Part shown: piece by piece, positions 12,223 to 24,611 of the stretch
How positions within the stretch are numbered: position 1 is the stretch's first letter
Layout: each line of letters begins with the position of its first letter
NCBI RefSeq assembly: GCF_001039355.2
Contig: NW_019776039.1
Coordinates: forward strand, 72,120 to 131,726
Length of the DNA stretch: 59,607 nt
From: Lingula anatina
Taxonomy: Eukaryota; Brachiopoda; Lingulata; Lingulida; Lingulidae
Reading direction: 5' to 3'
Notes under the pieces: model-generated
Seen by the model: only the letters and a program-made list of their open reading frames with translations
Told to the model about the DNA's origin: nothing
Databases searched by the model: none
Program-made: the position numbers and the translations under genes

Positions 12223-13246
12223 AACGAAGTAACTCCAGGAGCTACATTTGACTTTTTACAAAGGATGACAATATCTCCGAGATTAAAGAGCATGACATTG
12301 TGAAAGATCAGACAACGGGCACATATAACGGTGTGAATTAAAAGATTGGTTTGTCCACATAAAATTTAAGCCTCGTTTCTTTTTATAAGCCTTTGTGATA
12401 ACTGTATGTATATGTATACAACTATACAACTGCATGTATTGTATAATTGTTTTTTTTTCTTTTTTTGGGGGGGGGGTGGGTGGGTTGTAACAGTAATATA
12501 AAACGTCAATGTTTCCCTTTTCGTGGCGATTCTTTAAGTTTTCATTTTAGTTTTCATGTTTATCTCGAGAAAATTAAGTGAGAATTAAATAACGAAAATC
12601 GCACCTGCAGACAGATACGCTACATATTAATCAAACTGTGAACACGGTCTCCTACATATTATTTTGACGGCTACTCATGCATAACCCACTGGTAGTTGGA
12701 TATCTAACTTTTGACTCTATACTTGAGTTTACATATTCAGTGCGCCTGTCCTGTAAAACAGGCCTTTACGTTGCACTTAAATCTACAATGTACTTATGTG
12801 TCATTATGATGTACTTATATATATCGCACTCATGTGTACGGCGTACTTTTATGTCATTTCGTGCATTGACTGCTGATTTCATATAAGGAAGCGGAAGCGA
12901 GACCGCGCAAACAATCTAACAATAAACATACTCGTACAATGAATAACCTCACAATTCTAGAGTGTCAACTTCTTATGAACAGCTATAGTTATATAGTCAA
13001 AACAAGGGCAATGCGTATATTTTTAGACCTGCTTTCTCACAAGGCATCCAGCTGTGAACGCTCGAACATGAACATAGGTGAAGAGCGCTTGACATAATAC
13101 ATGTAGTCCTATAAACATTGAAACTCTATACCGTCACCACGCATATTAAAAACCATTGTGAAGATACGAAACAGGAAGTTGTTGCGTTTTGAGTCATTCG
13201 ATTCGTTTGATTTTAGACAGTCTGCACAGGGGAATAGAGGAAAGAC
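12223..13246. other. Intergenic region between TTLL and the NB-ARC gene
   Basis: No supported gene. It carries a poly-T/poly-G run near 12450-12480 and, from 12775 on, the first copy of a 2.07-kb duplicated block. A possible 3' splice site, TGATTTTAG at about 13210-13218, lies just upstream of the first ATG of the NB-ARC exon, so a 5' untranslated exon may lie further upstream. Confidence 0.5.
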
Positions 13247-14021
13247 ATGGCTTCAGGCATGCTCGATGGTATATTGCAGTATAAATACAAATTCGTCGGT
13301 CGTGAGTCTGAGCTTCATAAAGTTCTAAATGAATGGGAATCGCGACGAATAATTGGTGTCTACGGTCCACCTGCCATCGGCAAGACCGAGTTTGCTGAGA
13401 GAGTCGTACAAGAAGTCGGTAGGGTCCGACCGCTTGAGGTGGCGAAGGTGAACCTCAAAAGTGTGCGGTCTGTTCGCCATATTATCGAACGATTCAGTCA
13501 AGCCACTGCATTTCTTCAACCATTCCCTTCTGAAGACTCTAACGATGAGGCGTCACTGTTTAAATGGAAGTATGACTTAGCCGCGCATATAGGAAATAGA
13601 CTAAAGGAGTGTCAGAGGTATGTTTTGGAAATAGATAACTGCGATCACGTCGTCGTCGCAGATGAAAAGAACTTTAACGAATCCAAATCTCAGAAGGGCT
13701 TAACAGCCGATCAAAAAGGGATTGCGGACGCGGAACCTTCCTTTTTGTGGCACGATAGACCCCTCCAAACAGTATTACTTGACCTAATATCATGCTTGGT
13801 CAAATACTGTAAAAACGTGTGGATATTGGTGGTGTCAAGAACCGATTTCCGATTTGCGTCTTTAAGCAAACTCTACATCTGCGTCCAGCTGCCTCGGTTG
13901 TCCACTGGAGAAGGAGGGTCACTGCTGCACGAGGTATGCCCATCGGTCAAGTTCAGAAATGACCAACTTGAGGAAATAGTGGAGAGATGTGAAGGGGTGC
14001 CTCTGCACATTATAGCCGTAG
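13247..14021 (+). CDS. Second copy of NB-ARC exon 1 (probable assembly duplicate)
   Basis: Identical in protein sequence to the exon at 15314-16088. It starts ATGGCTTCAGGC and ends at the same GTAG|GTAGGT donor. The open frame runs on to 14116, but those last residues are intron read-through in the splice model given for 15314-20540. It has no downstream exons of its own before the second copy starts. If the duplication is an assembly artefact, this is not a separate gene. If it is real, it is either an alternative first coding exon or a truncated NB-ARC gene. Confidence 0.6.
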
Positions 14022-15313
14022 GTAGGTGTTTAATGCACATTGGGCAAATGAGGGTGAATTATTTGTATAGAAAAGAAATGATTGATTTTCAAGAGTTTAT
14101 ATTCTCTGCCTACTAATAATCTACATAAGTTGTAATAAATCAGCGTTCCATTTAAAGCGAAGGTGCTCTTAATGGCGTAATAAAACATTCGGTTTCTTAA
14201 AGAAAGGCCGACAGAAATTGAAAATCTGATCTAGATGTAGAAAACGCGACAGGAAACGATAGGATGGAGCACAAAGGGAACCATATACTAAAACAATTGA
14301 AATACCTTTTGATGGCAAAACTGAGCGCATGTTATTCGGCCCCTATCATTAAATATTCAAAAAATAATAATAAGTAAAATAAATAAATAAACAATACTTG
14401 ATGTGAGACGGGCATGGCTTTTAAATGAAAAAAAATAATCAGTATTCAATATTTATAACAGTAAGATACTAGTAGGCAGAGAATATAAAAGCGGTGATCT
14501 TAACAAGCATGGCGTACAATTTAAACCACCAAAAGTATGCGCTTTTATATTTACACATCCACATACTGTGTTAATGTTTATTTACACATACACGGTAAAG
14601 CAAATCTCCCGGGAAGAAACGCGCGAGAAGGCAGGAAGTGAATTCAGGAATATAGCAAATCAATCAGTCACTGATAAATGTATATGCACATATTAAGGCT
14701 GCGTTCACATGTAAAAAATCTATTTTCTTAAAATCTAAAAATCTATTTGCGCTATCTTGTGATCACGGTCTGTTCCCTGAATACCCCGCGGCGTAATTAC
14801 TGGCAGCGCCGAGAATTAATTACAGCTTTGGAAGTAACTGNACTTAAATCTACAATGTACTTATGTGTCATTATGATGTACTTATATATATCGCACTCAT
14901 GTGTACGGCGTACTTTTATGTCATTTCGTGCATTGACTGCTGATTTCATATAAGGAAGCGGAAGCGAGACCGCGCAAACAATCTAACAATAAACATACTC
15001 GTACAATGAATAACCTCACAATTCTAGAGTGTCAACTTCTTATGAACAGCTATAGTTATATAGTCAAAACAAGGGCAATGCGTATATTTTTAGACCTGCT
15101 TTCTCACAAGGCATCCAGCTGTGAACGCTCGAACATGAACATAGGTGAAGAGCGCTTGACATAATACATGTAGTCCTATAAACATTGAAACTCTATACCG
15201 TCACCACGCATATTAAAAACCATTGTGAAGATACGAAACAGGAAGTTGTTGCGTTTTGAGTCATTCGATTCGTTTGATTTTAGACAGTCTGCACAGGGGA
15301 ATAGAGGAAAGAC

Positions 15314-17627
15314 ATGGCTTCAGGCATGCTCGATGGTATATTGCAGTATAAATACAAATTCGTCGGTCGTGAGTCTGAGCTTCATAAAGTTCTAAATGAA
15401 TGGGAATCGCGACGAATAATTGGTGTCTACGGTCCACCTGCCATCGGCAAGACCGAGTTTGCTGAGAGAGTCGTACAAGAAGTCGGTAGGGTCCGACCGC
15501 TTGAGGTGGCGAAGGTGAACCTCAAAAGTGTGCGGTCTGTTCGCCATATTATCGAACGATTCAGTCAAGCCACTGCATTTCTTCAACCATTCCCTTCTGA
15601 AGACTCTAACGATGAGGCGTCACTGTTTAAATGGAAGTATGACTTAGCCGCGCATATAGGAAATAGACTAAAGGAGTGTCAGAGGTATGTTTTGGAAATA
15701 GATAACTGCGATCACGTCGTCGTCGCAGATGAAAAGAACTTTAACGAATCCAAATCTCAGAAGGGCTTAACAGCCGATCAAAAAGGGATTGCGGACGCGG
15801 AACCTTCCTTTTTGTGGCACGATAGACCCCTCCAAACAGTATTACTTGACCTAATATCATGCTTGGTCAAATACTGTAAAAACGTGTGGATATTGGTGGT
15901 GTCAAGAACCGATTTCCGATTTGCGTCTTTAAGCAAACTCTACATCTGCGTCCAGCTGCCTCGGTTGTCCACTGGAGAAGGAGGGTCACTGCTGCACGAG
16001 GTATGCCCATCGGTCAAGTTCAGAAATGACCAACTTGAGGAAATAGTGGAGAGATGTGAAGGGGTGCCTCTGCACATTATAGCCGTAGGTAGGTGTTTAA
16101 TGCACATTGGGCAAATGAGGGTGAATTATTTGTATAGAAAAGAAATGATTGATTTTCAAGAGTTTATATTCTCTGCCTACTAATAATCTACATAAGTTGT
16201 AATAAATCAGCGTTCCATTTAAAGCGAAGGTGCTCTTAATGGCGTAATAAAACAATCGGTTTCTTAAAGAAAGGCCGACAGAAATTGAAAATCTGATCTA
16301 GATGTAGAAAACGCGACAGGAAACGATAGGATGGAGCACAAAGGGAACCATATACTAAAACAATTGAAATACCTTTTGATGGCAAAACTGAGCGCATGTT
16401 ATTCGGCCCCTATCATTAAATATTCAAAAAATAATAATAAGTAAAATAAATAAATAAACAATACTTGATGTGAGACGGGCATGGCTTTTAAATGAAAAAA
16501 AATAATCAGTATTCAATATTTATAACAGTAAGATACTAGTAGGCAGAGAATATAAAAGCGGTGATCTTAACAAGCATGGCGTACAATTTAAACCACCAAA
16601 AGTATGCGCTTTTATATTTACACATCCACATACTGTGTTAATGTTTATTTACACATACACGGTAAAGCAAATCTCCCGGGAAGAAACGCGCGAGAAGGCA
16701 GGAAGTGAATTCAGGAATATAGCAAATCAATCAGTCACTGATAAATGTATATGCACATATTAAGGCTGCGTTCACATGTAAAAAATCTATTTTCTTAAAA
16801 TCTAAAAATCTATTTGCGCTATCTTGTGATCACGGTCTGTTCCCTGAATACCCCGCGGCGTAATTACTGGCAGCGCCGAGAATTAATTACAGCTTTGGAA
16901 GTAACTGGCTCCCGCTGCCCGTAATTACGCTTGGGGTATCCAGGGCACAGACCGTGATCACAAAATACTGCAAATAGATTTTTAGATTTTTAGAAAATAG
17001 ATTTTTCATGTGAACGCAGCCTAAGTATCGACCCGCTCTCTGCACCTGCGCATTACACCAATATGGTAGATCAATCGTCTGCAATAATGTGATGTTTCAT
17101 GTTGAAAACTTCTTCTTTGTAGTGAATGTATAGTGTGAATGTTATTTCTTCGGTTAAAATAAGGTCTAGTCCTAAGTTTCTTTTCAACACAACCGATCTG
17201 AATCAAGGTGCATTACTCAGCGTGGGTTGTGTAGGAGGGACGAAATAACTACTGTTTACTGAAGTAAACGCATCCTACAGAGAATCGCTTATCCTAAAAA
17301 AATTCTTAATAACAAAAGCTTAGAGAGGAAATATTTCAGTTATGTCTTACATCAGAGTCAGTAAAAATTGGACACTTCCCGAAATGACTGTCAACTTTGA
17401 AACAGAAATTAGTCACTGATGAAGGATAATGTACATTTCGAGTACCGGCCTGTTCTCTACACCTACTTGTGTTGGGTGTTTTCTTAAGAAATATTCGTTC
17501 TTTTTAAATCATCACGGATTCTCATTGGCTCTGTCGACGACTGATCATATTAAACTATTTGGAGTATGTCTTAACTAGGAACAGGTATGAAAAATGATTA
17601 AATGAACTGTGCGTTTTTGTTTCTGTT

Positions 17628-17680
<53 letters not shown>

Positions 17681-20540
17681 GGAGACGAATTAAATCAAAG
17701 CGGGGATCTATATTCACCAGGGGAATTGCTAGAAGCTCTCAGGGAAAAGAGACTAAAATGTCTTGGAGGAGAAGGCCTCGCAGACGACGAGAGAGCGGGT
17801 GAGACGAAAACAATTTATCCCTTAAAACGAAAACTACTGGTATACTAAAACGTCGTTAAACTGGTGCTATAGGGTGTACACATAAAAAGCACTGTCCAGT
17901 CTTAGGTTAAGAAAACCCTCTCATGGGCCGGTCGATCCCCTTTCAAATGGCGCCACACCACCCCGGCCACCCCTACCCACTGCGATGCGTCACTAGGAGA
18001 GTTACTACGTCATTTTTGGAGTACGACACATCACCGGTGCCCCCGTAACCCACCCAAACCCCGCAACCCCTCTCACAGGGTTCTCAGTAAGAAACATGGA
18101 AGATGCAAATGAAATATTGAAGTGTAGAAATGCGTGATATTTTACCTGATATTTCACGTTGCCATGAATAAAAAGGGGCACATACGCATGATTATGAATA
18201 AATAGCAAAAAAAAAAGTACTGCAGAGAATTATGACATACTTTGGCTTTGACTTTTTTATTTCCTATCGTTTCTTATCGGAAAGTGTGGAAACCAAGTTT
18301 GTCTTGATTACAAAATACAAAAAAATAAAATAAAATAAATGCACCAGAAGTAATATATATTTCAATTTTCATGTCTAGAAAAAGTAGAAGCGAGGGACTT
18401 CGCTCGGTTACCGCAAGAGCTGCAGAATCATCTCTATTCGCTAGCCAGCTTACAGAATGGGTTTACTAAAAATGATGTGGCAGCCAAGACCGGTATTATG
18501 ATAAGCTTCCATAATTATTATAATTTTTCTGTTGCATTATATATTACGCTATAGACATCCACAAATGAAAATAAATTTTCTTGATTTCAATCTTGAGAAA
18601 AAACCAAAACCAATCTTGAAATACATTGTGAATTAGAGCAAACATCTTAGAGCAAACATCTTTTTTTTTTTTTTTTTTTTTGTTGGTGGGGGGGNNNNNN
18701 NNNNNNNNNNNNNNNNNNNNNNNNNNNNNNNNNNNNNNNNNNNNNNNNNNNNNNNNNNNNNNNNNNNNNNNNNNNNNNNNNNNNNNNNNNNNNNNNNNNN
18801 NNNNNNNNNNNNNNNNNNNNNNNNNNNNNNNNNNNNNNNGGGGGGGGGGGGAGGTTCTGGAACAGTGGGCTAGGTAATCCGCGGATCAACTATGGCCCTC
18901 CCACTTGAATACTTCCCCACGGTGAATCCATTAAGTGTCTATTAGCGGATTAGACGGCAAGCTTTTTAGTGGGTCGCCATATATGACTCGCGGACTAGTT
19001 AGTCCACTGTTCTGAATGCGGCAGTATTCTGACTCTGACCTCCAATTGATTTCCTCTGTAGGACATGCCTCTCCCGCCATGGGAACGCGGGCCGTCTCCG
19101 CACCTCTACGGAGACGTAACAAGTTAGAATATGATTCAGAGAATGACAAACTTTCCATTCCTAGATTAACAGGGGAATATGTTGGGGAGCAGATTACACC
19201 GAAACTGCCAAAAAGTAAGTGCTGGCTGGTCGTTTTTAAAGTTTTTTTCCAACATCCTTATCCGCATTCACGATTCTTGTTAAATTAACTTCAGAAAAAG
19301 ACGTGACGCGGAAGATATTTTATTTTTAAAACAGTTTTGCAATAATTTACTCAAACACTTATACACATCCAATCCCAAATATTATTTATTCATTTATTTA
19401 TGGGAATGTTCCCACTTTTTTTAATTATTTTTATTTTTATTATTATTATCATTAGGCATACAAAGGAAACATACAAAATATTGTCAATAATATCAGTAAT
19501 ATCAATCATCATATAGCATTTCGTAAACATATATAAACATATATACAGTGGGAAATAAACACAATGTAAGGAGGTCACTGAAACACATTACCTAACATAT
19601 TCCATCGTTCAGTATATTCGGCATATTTTCCATTACTTATATAAATGTATTTTTCCATTAATTTTTTAGTTTATTTTGTAGACATTGGAAATCTAATTTC
19701 TTTTCATTCATTCTTTTTCCATATATATATAATACTTCGTTACCAATATGAGTATATTAATGGCTGCACATTTTGTATTGTTTTTCAAAAACAATGTTCC
19801 CACTTTTAATCTATAACCATCCAGGTTATGACGAGAATAGCGCAAAGGAAAAGGATTTGACTGAATCCCAAGCCTCCGTGGCACAAGACCAGCAGCAGAC
19901 CACTACACCTTCATCATCCTTCCGACAGAAAGACTGCCTGGGGACCGAGGATACTACTGCTATCTACACAACCGAAAGCACCACCAACGCCAAACATGAA
20001 CCAGCGCCTAAAGCGGACAGCAAACGACCGAAACGAAACAAACTGACGGTGGCTGAATACATAAAACAAAACATACCTTTGGTTGCAGACAACGCCCCTA
20101 TCAAAACAGCACAAAACTGTACGCATGGGGGTATTTTGGGTTATCCAAAAATCACGTCTTTGCTGGATACGCAGTATCGCGGAAGTTCGCAATTCGTATC
20201 TACGCCTCGCTCATCTGATACAGAAAACAGGGCGGATGTTCCATGCACAAAATCTGATGTCTCATCTGTAAGATCACCAGGAACTGCCGCTATCAGTGGT
20301 CGCTTGAATGACACTCACCTCGACAAGTTTAAAGGTTATGTAGGGAGAGCGGAGAAAGAACTGAACAACTTCCCTGGTCCACCGAGGGAAGAGTGGAATA
20401 TCTGGTCAGACACTTTGCGACAAGACGAGACAGGACCACCGTCAAATGATGACAATAACGAAGATTTGAACAAGCCTAATCAGGATGGTTATCTGCTGTT
20501 AAATGTGCCAATTTCTGTTGTGGGTAAAAATTTGGAATGA
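15314..20540 (+). CDS. NB-ARC/STAND NTPase without effector or sensor domains
   Basis: Five exons, all joined by phase-1 introns, close to 624 aa: 15314-16088, 17682-17798, 18379-18492, 19062-19214, 19825-20540. NB-ARC proteins are ATP/ADP switches that assemble immune or apoptotic complexes. Visible: FVGRESEL start (16-23), Walker A GPPAIGKT (40-47), Walker B-like YVLEIDNCD (125-133), RNBS-B-like ILVVSRTD (193-200), GxP motif EGVPL (249-253). Exons 2 and 3 continue with YSPGELLEAL and FARLPQELQNHLYSL, as expected for ARC1 and winged-helix segments. No MHD motif was found. The last exon encodes about 237 residues rich in Ser, Thr, Gln, Asn and charged residues, with no repeats. The protein starts about 15 residues before the NB-ARC, so no CARD, DEATH or TIR domain precedes it. 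An N gap lies between exons 3 and 4, so an exon could be missing. Confidence 0.78.
16163..16556. repeat. 20-bp perfect inverted repeat flanking 354 bases
   Basis: TTTATATTCTCTGCCTACTA at 16163-16182 is the exact reverse complement of the sequence at 16537-16556. The same pair occurs at 14096-14115 and 14470-14489 in the duplicate block. The interior is AT-rich and non-coding. This could be a transposon-like insertion or a footprint in intron 1 of the NB-ARC gene. No target duplication was evident. Confidence 0.7.
16764..17021. mobile_element. PIF/Harbinger-like foldback MITE with TAA target duplication
   Basis: The left terminus GGCTGCGTTCACATG and the right terminus CATGTGAACGCAGCC are inverted. 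The inverted arms extend about 120 bases inward, sharing AAAATCTATTT and TGTGATCACGGTCTG. TAA flanks both sides (16761-16763 and 17022-17024). A 3-bp TWA target duplication and a GGC/GGG-C-GTTC terminus are typical of PIF/Harbinger-derived MITEs. It lies in intron 1 of the NB-ARC gene. A left half-copy at 14697-14840 is cut off by the N at 14841. Confidence 0.82.
17628..17679. repeat. TTTA microsatellite forming the 3' splice-site tract of NB-ARC exon 2
   Basis: About twelve TTTA units run directly into TTTTTAG, the acceptor of exon 2 at 17682. The tandem repeat therefore serves as the polypyrimidine tract. No other pyrimidine tract is available immediately upstream of this acceptor. Confidence 0.8.
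18695..18839. other. Sequencing gap of 145 N
   Basis: The gap is bounded by GTGGGGGGGG on the left and a run of G on the right, with a long poly-T just before it. It sits in intron 3 of the NB-ARC gene. Its true size is unknown and it could hide one or more short exons. Confidence 0.95.
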
Positions 20541-21346
20541 TGATTGAATTAATCGACGAGAACTGGAATAAACACATCGTACACTATATGCCCATCAAGC
20601 GCTTGAAGTAAACTGGACTTGATGTGTTCTTGCGAGTTGCACCACTGCTTCCGGATGGCCTCCACAGACTTCTGACAACTTTGGGATGGGGTAAAAGGGT
20701 AGAGTATGTTCCAAGGATATGTGCAGTATTACCTATACTGCCAAAATATTTCAAAGCGGACTGTCTGGACATATGACGAACCAAAGCCTGCACAGTACCA
20801 TCTGCACTAACCTGCTTTTATTATCGTTATTATTTTTTAATAAATGCTCAATGTTTTTCCTTAATGTTTTGTTATGGCGTCACTGCACATCAATTTTTAT
20901 AGCTCGTCACCACGTGGTTTTGGAATTAATGAGAAAAGTTTAAACAACTAATACGATCTTATCATGCTCTAGGCCTATTTATATGTTTTATATTTATACC
21001 CAAAAGGGCAAAATTGCAAAATAAAAAGCAAACCTGTTTCATCATTCTTGTTAATTATTCCTGGGTTTTTCTAACAGATATAAGCAAATTACGTTCCAAT
21101 TAAAAAAATAGATTTAAACAATGCGGCATGCAAAGTTATGCTGATCAATTTTAAGCAATATGCTTTGAAATTCGTTATACAAATCGTCCCTTTACTTATT
21201 AAACATACAGTTTTGTACGTTTGTTAAGCCTATCTAAGCTCAACGTATATTTGTAAGCAAACTGTCTTGTCAAACAAATACACTTTTAAAACACTTCTCT
21301 GGTTTTTGTTTTTCTGTCTACATGGTCTTGTCTTCTGTTACAGCTG
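20541..21346. other. Intergenic region between convergent NB-ARC and SORD genes
   Basis: No gene supported. It holds AATAAA hexamers at 20567-20572 and 20839-20844 that could end the NB-ARC transcript. From about 21150 to 21346 lies the 3' untranslated region of the minus-strand sorbitol dehydrogenase gene, recognisable because its complement matches the 3' flank of the plus-strand paralogue (GGCTTAACAAAC, AAGTAAAGGGAC). Confidence 0.6.
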
Positions 21347-24300
21347 TTAGTCGTTACATGTGATGGCCACCTTCATTCCTTGTCTATTCTTGGCGCACTC
21401 GAACGCTTCTACAGCTTTGTCCAGTTTAAATCGATGAGTGACCAGCGGCTTGATGTTCACTTTGCCAGAGGCCACTAATTCAATTGCAATTTCATGGCTG
21501 AAATATATATATATATTTATGTGTGTAGATACGAATGAACTACATCCGAATGACAAAAAAAGTAAGCTACGGTAATATTTTCATCTCTTTTTATCGAACT
21601 AAAAGAAAAGAACTTACCTCTTTCTGAAGGTGAAACTAAAATGTATGTCAATTTCATTAAGGAGCGCATGGAATGCCGGGATGGTTTGGTTTATATTTCC
21701 AATTCCCACTACTGCCACAACTTTACCTGGCTTGGTAGCCTAAAACAAGAAAAACAAGATGCAGGGCAGATCAAACAAAATTTGAATGCACAATGATAAC
21801 AATAAGATCGGTTACATGTAGTTGCGACAGTCAACGCCAAGGAAAATCTATAGATATTATATAGAGACATTTTTAGGGAAATGTGGGCCTGACACTGACC
21901 ATGAACTGACAGAAATACACGTAGAATAAGGACAATGTCATTAACATGTACCCACTCAAACTAGTAATTCGTTTGCGTGTCTTGAAAGAAAAAGTTACCA
22001 AAATGGCCACAGACAGGGCTTCCTCGGAACCACTGCACTCAATGGAAGCTTCGGCCTCGCACCCCATCAAATCTTTTACTTTGGAGGCAACGGTTTGGGG
22101 GTCGTCGCTAGCCTTGACAAGGAGGGTGTGAGTTGCCCCCAATGATTTAGCAAAGTCAAGGCGCTCCTGGAGAATATCTGTACGCACAAATACAAGACGT
22201 ATAGCTTTACATGCTTGATGAGTTAAAAAGGATTTGAAAATTCAATTACGAGAGAGAGAGTAAAATTAATACTAACCTGTAATGCAGACTTTCGTTGCGC
22301 CTGATGCTTTGGCGGTGAGAAGCGTTGCTATCCCAATAGGGCCTACGACAAAATAAACATTCGCATTAATGGTTGTGACAAAAGGCATTTTCTAAAAGAA
22401 ATTCTAAAAAGGCAATGACTTACACACATACTTAAACTTAGTAAATTAAAATAGGTCATGATGATAGCTTATTTTTCACACAGACCGACAAAGTGATGTC
22501 TATTGGGGGTTAATGAAAATTGCCACCTGGACCATAAAGTGTAGACATGCAAGGTATAACATTCAGACTGTTCAGTCAACAGAGCTAAAGTTCACTTCAG
22601 ATTTGAAATTAGACACATTTTGCATCCCATGTTTTGTTTGTTTGTATGTTTGTTTGTTTGTTCTTTTCAACCACTGATGCACTCAGCCCCTTCAAAAAAT
22701 TACCAATATGTATTAGTCTTCATGAAAAACATTTCAGCGACGTATACTTGCTATTAGCCGTCTTTTTTAGATTACATTTACATAAATTAATCATTCTGTA
22801 ATACCTACCATTCCTGGTATACGCACACAATTAAGAGACTACTTGAATGTGTGCTACACGCTAACATATGGACATGAACACTATCGCCGTTTTACGGACA
22901 AGGTCGACGCCAACCAACATAAACACTAAATGGCACCTGTGATAAATTATATATAGCTAATTCACACGCTCACAAGCATGAATACTCACCAGCGCCTGTT
23001 ACAAGAACGCTAGAGCCAGGCTTAATGCCTGCACGCTCACAACCATGAACACCGACTGCCAGAGGTTCCAATAACATTCCTTCTTCCAAGGTTAAGCTGT
23101 CTGGGAGTCTTAAACGTGAAATGGGTATGCACATGAAAAAGTTTAAAATCTAACAGGATTGCAATGATATTCAACATGTTGTATATCAGTAGCATATTTT
23201 TGCCTTTGCGTACATGTAGCACTTCAGTTTTCAGGTAACAGCTGCCAAAGACTAGACTCGTATATGCCTTTGCATTGTAGTTATTACCTGTGGCAGAAAT
23301 TGGCCGGGTGACAGCAAATCGCTCGAAGCCCTCCGTCGAATCCTGGAGTTCCACAGAAACAAACTTTGTTGCGACAAATGTTGCAACGACCAGTAAGACA
23401 TAAATCGCATTTTCGGCATGGAACCAGTGGCTCTGTTGCCACTCTGTCACCTGGATGTTTGAAAATGAATAGATGAGGTAAGTTTATCTTTCATGGACAT
23501 CGGAGAGGGAAAATCCGATGAGGGCACTGTTAGGATGCATCAAAATTGTTGGTTTAGTCAATAAAATAATCTAAACTCGATCGGAAATACCCGATCTGAA
23601 ATTTATTTTAGGGGACTAAAATAAATAAAATCAGTAACTTCATAATTCCTACGGTTAGTTGTTTAACAATGAAAGAACTCTAAAATGTAAAGTGATTCGA
23701 AAAAGTTATCTTAAAATATATCAACAAAAATGGTAAACCCGTAGCTGCAAGTGGCCATAAAAAATTCATGAAATCGATAAATCTAACTGTGAACAAAGAC
23801 ATACCGGGTCGCTAACTAGTGTCATGAGTTTGCTTTTACCAATTTTCAGGCTTGTTACTCCCTCTCCGATAGATGTCACTGTTCCACTGAACTCGTGACC
23901 CAAGACGAAAGGCTCCTCGATCACGAACGTTCCACAAGCGCCCTCTTGCAAGAAATGAACATCCGACCCACAAATCCCAACGCAGGCAACGGCGATCTGT
24001 ACCTCTTGACGTGACAATTGAAATGCATATTTGTAAATATTGAATCATGGGGAAATGAAAGTGATAGCAATTACCAGGGTATATATAAGTTTAGTGTAAA
24101 GAACAAATTTGTTCACAATTAACACAAACATATCCAAATTGACATTTTGTAACGTCACAGTTAAACAATTTCAAATGCAAATATGAATCGAGCACTATAA
24201 GTATCAAAGTTAGAATTTACCTCCTTTTCCTGGCAATGGGACTGGTCTTTCTTCCTATTTTGATAATTATTTGATTAATACACAGTCATCCAGAAACACA

Positions 24301-24611
24301 ATGAATTAAATAAGAATACTAATACAGATTATTAATCAATTATTTATATTCTCCTAATTATCCAAATAAGCATTCTCATAAATATGCTTCAATAAAAAAA
24401 TACATTAATACAGACGTGCGTACACATATTTTAAGATGTATCGATCTCTGATGTATCAAACTAAAATTCAAATCGAATCCCTCGCAATATCACGAACATT
24501 GCAAAGTCTTACAGTACGTTTTATATAAAAATGCATATATATAAAACTTACCATTCGCAAATCATCCTTCCCGTAAATGACTGCTGCAAGCTGTATCTTG
24601 GAGTTCGACAT
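21347..24611 (-). CDS. SORD: Sorbitol dehydrogenase-type zinc alcohol dehydrogenase, copy 1
   Basis: Nine exons on the minus strand close to 352 aa: 24611-24552, 24254-24221, 24004-23840, 23450-23288, 23108-22990, 22342-22277, 22177-21999, 21739-21618, 21497-21347. The enzyme oxidises sorbitol or related polyols to ketoses with NAD in the cytosol. Visible: catalytic zinc ligands Cys43 in GICGSD and His68-Glu69 in LGHEF; a complete four-Cys structural zinc lobe (C98, C101, C104, C112); Rossmann loop GAGPIGIA; and an Asp ending strand two (VCITD), which favours NAD over NADP. The length matches vertebrate SORD (about 356 aa). Human SORD has lost the structural zinc, so this retains the ancestral form. 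The exon structure is identical to the plus-strand copy at 34037. Exact substrate is not provable from sequence. Confidence 0.92.

Larger units (their letters stand above)
12775..16907. repeat. Near-identical 2.07-kb tandem copies joined by one N (12775-14840 and 14842-16907)
   Basis: The two blocks have a constant offset of 2067 bases. I found a single substitution (CATTCGG versus CAATCGG near 14189 and 16256). The first copy ends exactly at the lone N at 14841 and the second begins exactly after it. This is what an uncollapsed allelic overlap joined by a scaffolder looks like. A recent true tandem duplication is possible but less likely. The first copy also cuts a foldback element in half at 14840. 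Confidence 0.85.

Noticed and set aside
13247-14116. 289-aa open frame as a complete stand-alone gene
   Set aside because: The frame contains a good GTAG|GTAGGT donor in phase with downstream exons that continue the NB-ARC fold, so the last 30 residues are most likely intron read-through. Kept only as a possible isoform.
14747-14953. Open frame crossing the N at 14841
   Set aside because: It exists only because two sequence blocks are joined across an unknown base.
18647-18889. Frames made mostly of X residues
   Set aside because: Artefacts of the 145-N gap.
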